Shown: in pieces, positions 6,256-10,892 of the stretch
Layout of the letters: each line of letters begins with the position of its first letter
Numbering within the stretch: the stretch's first letter is position 1
The notes under the pieces: generated by a model
Databases searched by the model: none
Told to the model about the DNA's origin: nothing
Seen by the model: the letters and a program-made list of their open reading frames with translations, nothing else
Source of the DNA: Rubritepida sp.
GTDB taxonomy: Bacteria; Pseudomonadota; Alphaproteobacteria; Acetobacterales; Acetobacteraceae
Direction: 5' to 3'
Assembly (NCBI GenBank): GCA_028291485.1
Contig: JAQGHZ010000417.1
Span: 1-10,892, forward strand
Length of the DNA stretch: 10,892 bases
Program-made: the position numbers and the translations under genes

Positions 6256-7274
6256 CGGTTAAGGTCGCGATCAACGGCTTCGGGCGCATCGGTCGCCTGG
6301 TTCTGCGCGCCGCCTGCGAGAGCGGCCGCGACGATGTGGAATTCGTCGCGATCAACGACCTCGGCTCCGTCGAGGCCAATGCGCACCTCTTCCGCTACGA
6401 CAGCGTGCATGGCCGCTTCCCCGGCGAGGTGATCGTCGAGGGCGACAGCATCACCATCAAGGCGAAGGGCAAGACCTGGGGCCCGATCAAGGTCTCGGCC
6501 GAGCGCGACCCCGCCAAGCTCAAGTGGGACGGCGTGGACATCGCCGCCGAATGCACGGGCATCTTCACCGCGCGCGACAAGGCCTCGCTGCTGCTGGGCA
6601 CCGGCGCCCGCAAGGTGCTGATCTCGGCCCCCGGCGAGGACTCCGACAAGACCATCGTCTACGGCGTGAACCACACGACCCTCACCGCCGAGGACAAGAT
6701 CGTCTCCAACGCCTCCTGCACCACCAACTGCCTCGCGCCGATCGTCAAGGTGCTGCACGACAAGTTCGGCCTCCTGCGCGGCTATATGCTGACCATCCAC
6801 GCCTATACCGGCGACCAGAACACGGTCGACACGCTGCACAAGGACCTGCACCGCGCCCGCGCCGCCGCGGTCTCGGCCATCCCGACCTCGACCGGCGCGG
6901 CGAAGGCCATCGGCCTCGTGATGCCGGAGCTGAAGGGCAAGCTGGACGGCTCCTCCATCCGCATCCCGACGCCGAACGTCTCCCTCGTCTCGCTCGACTT
7001 CGTGCCCGCGAAGACCGAAGGCCTGACCAAGGAGGCGATCAACGCCGTGATGAAGGCAGCCTCCGAGAGCGGGCCGCTCAAGGGCATCCTCGGCTACAAC
7101 ACGGCGCCGCTCGTCTCGATCGACTTCAACCACGATCCGCACTCGTCGACCTTCGACGCGACGCAGACGCAGGTGATCGATGGCGGGCTGGTCCGCGTGC
7201 TGTCCTGGTACGACAACGAGTGGGGCTTCAGCAATCGCATGAGCGACACGGCCGCCTATTACGGGATACTGTAA
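6252..7274 (+). CDS. gap: Glyceraldehyde-3-phosphate dehydrogenase, type I
   Basis: A 340-residue cytoplasmic enzyme that oxidises and phosphorylates glyceraldehyde-3-phosphate to 1,3-bisphosphoglycerate. The Rossmann motif INGFGRIGR is at 7-15. D36 follows strand 2, which in this family favours NAD over NADP. The active-site ASCTTNC motif has the catalytic C156, with general-base H183 in TIHAYT. The C-terminal WYDNEWG motif is intact. The ATG at 6252 overlaps the tkt stop as ATGA (4 bp), and AGGA lies 9 nt upstream (6239-6242), so translational coupling with tkt is likely. Its product is the substrate of the next gene, pgk. Downstream, a palindromic element separates it from pgk. Length and motifs are normal. 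Confidence 0.97.
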   Translation: MTVKVAINGFGRIGRLVLRAACESGRDDVEFVAINDLGSVEANAHLFRYDSVHGRFPGEVIVEGDSITIKAKGKTWGPIKVSAERDPAKLKWDGVDIAAECTGIFTARDKASLLLGTGARKVLISAPGEDSDKTIVYGVNHTTLTAEDKIVSNASCTTNCLAPIVKVLHDKFGLLRGYMLTIHAYTGDQNTVDTLHKDLHRARAAAVSAIPTSTGAAKAIGLVMPELKGKLDGSSIRIPTPNVSLVSLDFVPAKTEGLTKEAINAVMKAASESGPLKGILGYNTAPLVSIDFNHDPHSSTFDATQTQVIDGGLVRVLSWYDNEWGFSNRMSDTAAYYGIL

Positions 7275-7325
7275 GCGGGGCTCCGCCCCACACCCCGCCG
7301 GGGAGACAGTGTCTCCCCGGACCCC
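7275..7325. repeat. Palindromic G/C element between gap and pgk
   Basis: Two adjacent palindromes fill most of the 76-bp gap-pgk spacer. The first is GCGGGG (7275-7280) with CCCCGC (7293-7298), or alternatively the tighter GGGGC-TCC-GCCCC (7277-7289). The second is an 11-bp perfect inverted repeat, CCGGGGAGACA (7298-7308) and TGTCTCCCCGG (7310-7320), followed by ACCCC. This 'GGGGCTCCGCCCC ... CCCCGG-ACCCC' style resembles dispersed intergenic palindromes I recall from GC-rich alphaproteobacterial genomes, but only one copy is visible here. No T-run follows, so a classic terminator is unlikely. It may stabilise the tkt-gap mRNA or dampen read-through into pgk. Confidence 0.6.
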
Positions 7326-7350
7326 TGCCTTTACATAAAACGGACCACAG

Positions 7351-8580
7351 ATGCCCGCTTTCCGCACCCTCGATGACCTCGATATAAGCGGAAAGCGCGT
7401 CCTGCTGCGCGCCGACCTGCACCTCCCGGTGAAGGACGGCAAGATCACCGACATGACGCGCATCGAGCGCCTCTGCCCCACCATCGCCGAACTCGCCGGC
7501 AAGGGCGCGCGCGTCATCGTCTGCTCCCACTTCGACCGTCCCAAAGGCAAGCGCGTCCCCGGGATGTCGCTGAAGCCCATGCAGGAGGCGCTGTCCCACG
7601 CCCTCGGCAAGCCCGTCGCCTTCGCCGACGACTGCATCGGCCCCGAGGCCGAGGCCGCCGCCAGCGCGCTGAAGGACGGCGAGATCCTCCTCCTGGAAAA
7701 CACCCGCTTCCACGCCGGCGAGGAGAAGAACGACCCGGCCCTGGCCGCCGGCCTCGCGAAACTCGCCGATGTCTTCGTCAACGACGCCTTCTCCGCCGCG
7801 CACCGCGCGCATGCCTCCACCGAGGGTGTGGCGAAGCTGCTGCCGAGCTACGCCGGCCGCCTGATGCAGCAGGAGCTGGAGGCGCTGGACGCCGCCCTCG
7901 GCCATCCGCAGCGGCCCGTCGTCGCCATCGTCGGCGGCGCCAAGGTCTCCACCAAGCTCGACCTTCTCGGCAATCTCTCCTCGAAGGTCGACGTGCTGGT
8001 CATCGGTGGCGCCATGGCCAACACCTTTCTCGCCGCGCAGGGCCATGCCCTCGGCAAGTCGCTGCAGGAAGCCGACATGCACGACACGGCGCGGGAGATC
8101 CTCGCCGGCGCCGAGAAGAACGGCTGCGAGATCGTCCTGCCGCTCGACCTCGTCGTCGCCGGCGCCTTCGCCGCCAACGCCCCCAACAAGGTCGTCGGCC
8201 TCGACGGCGTGCCCGCCGACATGATGGCGCTCGACGTCGGCCCCGCCACCGTCGCCGACGTGGTGAAGCACCTCGCCACCGCGAAGACCCTCGTCTGGAA
8301 CGGCCCCTTCGGCGCCTTCGAGATCGCGCCCTTCGACACGGCCACGGTCGCCGTCGCGAAGGAGGTCGCGCGTCTCACCGAGGCCGGCCAGCTGCGCTCC
8401 GTGGGAGGCGGCGGCGACACGGTTTCCGCGCTACGCCACGCGGGTGTGTCGGAGCAGATGAGCTATGTCAGCTCCGCCGGCGGCGCCTTCCTCGAATGGC
8501 TCGAGGGCAAGACGCTGCCGGGTGTCGCCGTCCTCAGCAATGCGGCAGACGCAGCCCCGCTTCCCGCCACTTCATGCTGA
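7351..8580 (+). CDS. pgk: Phosphoglycerate kinase
   Basis: A 409-residue cytoplasmic enzyme that transfers phosphate from 1,3-bisphosphoglycerate to ADP, the ATP-forming step after GAPDH. The substrate-binding set is R37 (MTRIER), H60 and R63 (SHFDRP), R119 (ENTRFH) and R152 (HRAH). The nucleotide domain shows VGGAKVSTK and the glycine-rich GGGGDT near the C-terminus. Two departures are visible. The usual RVDFNVP reads RADLHLP, so the conserved asparagine is H24. The glycine of SHxGRP is D62. The ATG at 7351 has a weak GGA 6 nt upstream. The tail extends about 15 residues past the usual end (after GVAVL) and runs antisense into the last 47 bp of the convergent SMP-30-family gene. It lies 76 bp after gap, probably in the same transcription unit. 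Confidence 0.96.
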   Translation: MPAFRTLDDLDISGKRVLLRADLHLPVKDGKITDMTRIERLCPTIAELAGKGARVIVCSHFDRPKGKRVPGMSLKPMQEALSHALGKPVAFADDCIGPEAEAAASALKDGEILLLENTRFHAGEEKNDPALAAGLAKLADVFVNDAFSAAHRAHASTEGVAKLLPSYAGRLMQQELEALDAALGHPQRPVVAIVGGAKVSTKLDLLGNLSSKVDVLVIGGAMANTFLAAQGHALGKSLQEADMHDTAREILAGAEKNGCEIVLPLDLVVAGAFAANAPNKVVGLDGVPADMMALDVGPATVADVVKHLATAKTLVWNGPFGAFEIAPFDTATVAVAKEVARLTEAGQLRSVGGGGDTVSALRHAGVSEQMSYVSSAGGAFLEWLEGKTLPGVAVLSNAADAAPLPATSC

Positions 8581-9451
8581 CCAGCTTGCCGGTGTTCGAC
8601 AGCGTGATGTAGGCCGTCCTCAGGTCCGGCCCGCCGAAGCAGATATTCGTCGGCATCCGCTCCGGCATCTTCACCACGTCGATGATCTTGCCCGCCGGCG
8701 TCACCGTCGTGATCTCGCCCGCGATCAGCGTCGCGACGACGATGTTTCCCGCGGCCGTGATCGCCAGGCTGTCCAGCCGCCGGAATTCGGGGAACTGGCA
8801 CAGCAGCTCGCCGCCATTGGTGCTCGGCCAGGGGCATTTCCGCAGCTGTCCCGGCCCGATGATGTCGAAGCCCCAGAGCCGCCCCGTCTCCGTCTCGGCC
8901 ACGTAGAGCTTCTCGCCATCCGGGCTGATGCCGATGCCGTTCGCGCCACCGAAGACCGGAAACGCCGCCTCGACGATCTTGCTGCCGTCCAGCGCCGCCC
9001 AGTACACGCCGCCATGGTCGCGGTCGCGCGCGCGCACCTTGCCGAGGTCGCTGAACCAGAAGCCGCCCTTGCCGTCGAGTTGCAGGTCGTTCGGGCCTTT
9101 CAGCATGACGTCGCCGCAGCGGTCGTAGAGCGTCTTCACCGCCCCCGTGGCGATGTCGATCACCTCGATCCGCCCGTTGGTGTAGTCCGCCGCCTGGCCG
9201 CTCGGGCGCAGGATGTCGGGCTCCTCGTGCCAGGTGAAGCCGCCGTTGTTGCAGAGGATCAGCGTGTTGTCCGGCCCGGCCGCCAGCCCGTTCGGCCCGC
9301 CTCCCGTCTTCGAGATGATGCTGTAGGTCCCATCCGGCGCAATCAGCGAGATGACCTGCTTCTCGATCTCCACCAGCGCGATCGACCCGTCCGGCAGTGC
9401 CACGGGCCCTTCCGGAAAACGCAGCCCTGCGGCGAGAACTTTGAGGCTCAT
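8534..9451 (-). CDS. SMP-30/gluconolactonase/LRE family sugar lactonase-like protein
   Basis: A 305-residue six-bladed beta-propeller protein of the SMP-30/gluconolactonase family, whose members hydrolyse sugar lactones or related esters with one divalent metal. The likely metal ligands are present: E14 in FPEGP, N171 in GANGIGIS and D227 in LDSLAI, with the substrate-side N121 in GPNDLQLD. The repeated blade pattern (D-G/x-D/N-G turns such as ALPDGS, ISPDGE) runs throughout. No signal peptide is seen, so it is probably cytoplasmic. The start is taken at the ATG at 9451 (MSLKVLAAG) because GGGGAGGG lies just upstream. An ATG at 9493 would add 14 residues unlike the family. The 3' end overlaps convergent pgk by 47 bp, and the 5' end diverges from the hydantoinase B gene across 77 bp. 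The exact lactone substrate is unknown. Confidence 0.88.
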   Translation of the reverse strand: MSLKVLAAGLRFPEGPVALPDGSIALVEIEKQVISLIAPDGTYSIISKTGGGPNGLAAGPDNTLILCNNGGFTWHEEPDILRPSGQAADYTNGRIEVIDIATGAVKTLYDRCGDVMLKGPNDLQLDGKGGFWFSDLGKVRARDRDHGGVYWAALDGSKIVEAAFPVFGGANGIGISPDGEKLYVAETETGRLWGFDIIGPGQLRKCPWPSTNGGELLCQFPEFRRLDSLAITAAGNIVVATLIAGEITTVTPAGKIIDVVKMPERMPTNICFGGPDLRTAYITLSNTGKLVSMKWREAGLRLPHC

Positions 9452-9528
9452 TCGGAGCACCCTCCCCTTTCTGTTCGGGCAAGGATGCGCCACGCTCCCC
9501 GCCTCGCCAAGGTGGAGACTCCTGCCCG

Positions 9529-10892
9529 ATGGATCCCGTGACGCTTGCCGTTCTGTCCGCGCGATTCACCGCCATCGTGGAGGAAATGGGCGAAGGCCTG
9601 CTGCGCACCGCCTACAGCCAGATCCTGAATTCCAGCCGCGATTTCTCCATCGCCATCACCGACGGCGCCTGCCGGCTCGTGGCGCAGGCGGATCACATCC
9701 CGGTCCATGTCGGGGCCATGCCCTTCGCGGCGAAGGCGGTGGTCGAGGCCTTCGGCGACGACATGAAGCCCGGCGACGTCTTCCTGCTCAACGATCCCTA
9801 TCACGGCGGCAGCCACCTGCCGGACCTGACGATCATCCTGCCGGTCTTCAGCGAGGGCCCCATCGGCGACAATGTCGTGCGCTTCTACAGCGTCGTGCGC
9901 GCGCACCAGTCCGACATCGGCGGCAACACCCATGGCGGCTACAACCCCGGTGCCACCGAGATCTGGCAGGAGGGGCTGCGCATCCCGCCCATCCGCCTCG
10001 GCGAGAATTTCACCATGCGCCCGGATCTCGTCTCGATGCTGGCGCTCAACACGCGCATCAACCGCGACTTCCGCGGCGATCTCGCGGCCATGCTGGGTTC
10101 CGCGAAGCTGGGCGCCAACCGCCTTTCGGCGCTGTTGGAGCAGCACGGCAGCGCGAGCCTGATGGCCGCCGTGGACGCGATCCTCGACCTCGCCCACGCG
10201 CATACGAAGCGCATCGTGGAATCCTGGCCCGACGGCACCTGGCAGGGCGAGGCCCTCCTCGACGATGACGGCCACGATGCGAAGGACATTGCCATCCGCG
10301 CGACCTGCACCAAGCAGGGCGGCACGCTGACGGTCGATCTCACCGCCAGCGACGACCAGGTGCTGGGCATCGTGAACTCCTCCTATCCCAACATGTTTTC
10401 CGCGGTCTGCATGGCCTTCGCCTATCTCCTCGATCCCGAGGTGGCGAAGAACGAGGGCGCCTTCCGTGCGCTGCGCGTGATCGCGCGCGAGGGCAGCATC
10501 GTCTGGGCGCGCGAGGGCGCGGCCGTCACGCTCTGCACCAGCCACTGCAGCAACGAGATCGTCGAAGCCATCATGCGTGCGATGGAGAATTGCTGCCCCG
10601 AGCGCGCGATGGGCGGCTGGGGAAGGCGCTTCCGCATCGCCATCACCGGCAAGGATGCGCGGCGTCCGGATCGCAAGTTCGTGTGGCATCTCTTCCACGC
10701 GCGCCCCGGTGCCGGCGGCCACGCCAAGGGCGACGGCTGGTCGACCGCGGGCGAGTGGCACTCTGCCGGCGGGCTGAAATTCGGCAGCGTCGAGATGGCC
10801 GAGGCACGCTTTCCTTTGCACTTCCGCCGCCACGAATTTCTCGGCGGCACGGCGGGCGCAGGCCAGTATCGCGGCGGCCACGGCGCGGAGCT
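9529..10892 (+). CDS. Hydantoinase B/oxoprolinase family protein (3' end outside window)
   Basis: The first 454 codons of an open frame that reaches the right edge; the family usually has about 520-600 residues. It matches the HyuB family, the partner subunit of HyuA in ATP-dependent N-methylhydantoinases, 5-oxoprolinases and acetone/acetophenone carboxylase-type enzymes. Seen: NDPYHGGSHLPDLT (88-101), RAHQSDIGG (124-132), INRDFRGD near 176-183, and the C-terminal FRRHEFLGG...GQYRGG signature close to the window end. The ATG at 9529 is preceded by AAGGTGGAG with an 11-nt gap, and an in-frame stop at 9442 leaves no ATG or GTG upstream. No HyuA gene is visible upstream, so the partner should be downstream or elsewhere. 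The substrate (hydantoin, 5-oxoproline or ketone) cannot be inferred. Confidence 0.9.
   Translation, partial: MDPVTLAVLSARFTAIVEEMGEGLLRTAYSQILNSSRDFSIAITDGACRLVAQADHIPVHVGAMPFAAKAVVEAFGDDMKPGDVFLLNDPYHGGSHLPDLTIILPVFSEGPIGDNVVRFYSVVRAHQSDIGGNTHGGYNPGATEIWQEGLRIPPIRLGENFTMRPDLVSMLALNTRINRDFRGDLAAMLGSAKLGANRLSALLEQHGSASLMAAVDAILDLAHAHTKRIVESWPDGTWQGEALLDDDGHDAKDIAIRATCTKQGGTLTVDLTASDDQVLGIVNSSYPNMFSAVCMAFAYLLDPEVAKNEGAFRALRVIAREGSIVWAREGAAVTLCTSHCSNEIVEAIMRAMENCCPERAMGGWGRRFRIAITGKDARRPDRKFVWHLFHARPGAGGHAKGDGWSTAGEWHSAGGLKFGSVEMAEARFPLHFRRHEFLGGTAGAGQYRGGHGAE

Noticed and set aside
7298..7329. Intrinsic terminator after gap
   Set aside because: The stem is strong but is followed by ACCCCTGCC rather than a T-run, and pgk continues in the same direction 76 bp on.
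9448..10881. 477-codon minus-strand frame opposite the hydantoinase B gene
   Set aside because: The plus-strand frame carries the HyuB signatures throughout. The minus frame has no family motifs.
1..10892. CRISPR arrays, tRNA/rRNA genes, insertion sequences, integrases or phage genes
   Set aside because: No spaced direct repeats, cloverleaf-like sequences, transposase motifs or terminal inverted repeats were seen. The genes are ordinary chromosomal functions.

Overview
The window is very GC-rich bacterial chromosome, most likely from an alphaproteobacterium of the Rhodospirillales/Acetobacteraceae type (Roseomonas-like). That assignment is an inference from overall composition, the strong G/C preference at third codon positions, the sequence style of the transketolase and phosphoglycerate kinase, and the tkt-gap-pgk gene order. 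It does not rest on a database match.

Layout, left to right. (1) Positions 1-36 hold the first 12 codons of a small transaldolase/fructose-6-phosphate aldolase-type gene on the minus strand. It diverges from priA (117-2306, +), the replication-restart helicase. (2) priA meets an ABC-F ATPase gene (2311-3795, -) tail to tail with only 4 bp between the stop codons. (3) About 400 bp (3796-4203) separate the ABC-F gene from transketolase. Read on the minus strand, this gap shows a possible promoter, a strong Shine-Dalgarno with a 17-codon GTG-start leader ORF, a hairpin built on the end of that ORF, and a second hairpin that buries the ABC-F ribosome-binding site. Read on the plus strand, its right end carries a good sigma70-like promoter for tkt. 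(4) tkt (4204-6255), gap (6252-7274) and pgk (7351-8580) run in one direction as a sugar-phosphate/glycolysis operon. tkt and gap share an ATGA overlap, and a palindromic G/C element lies between gap and pgk. (5) pgk overlaps the end of a convergent SMP-30/gluconolactonase-family gene (8534-9451, -) by 47 bp. (6) A hydantoinase B/oxoprolinase-family gene starts at 9529 (+) and runs off the right edge.

How the genes fit together: transaldolase and transketolase supply the non-oxidative pentose phosphate pathway, and GAPDH and PGK carry its glyceraldehyde-3-phosphate through lower glycolysis, or the reverse in gluconeogenesis. priA and the ABC-F gene are neighbours but have separate roles, in replication restart and probably in translation or antibiotic tolerance. 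SMP-30 and hydantoinase B look like an independent catabolic segment.

The most notable item is the ABC-F leader. Its parts (leader ORF, 1:2 hairpin, 3:4 ribosome-site-sequestering hairpin, possible 2:3 alternative) have the logic of ribosome-mediated translational attenuation, as known for Erm methylase genes; ABC-F resistance genes of Gram-positive bacteria are also controlled by leader-based attenuation. All pairings were read by eye. No folding energies, homolog searches or conservation tests were run.
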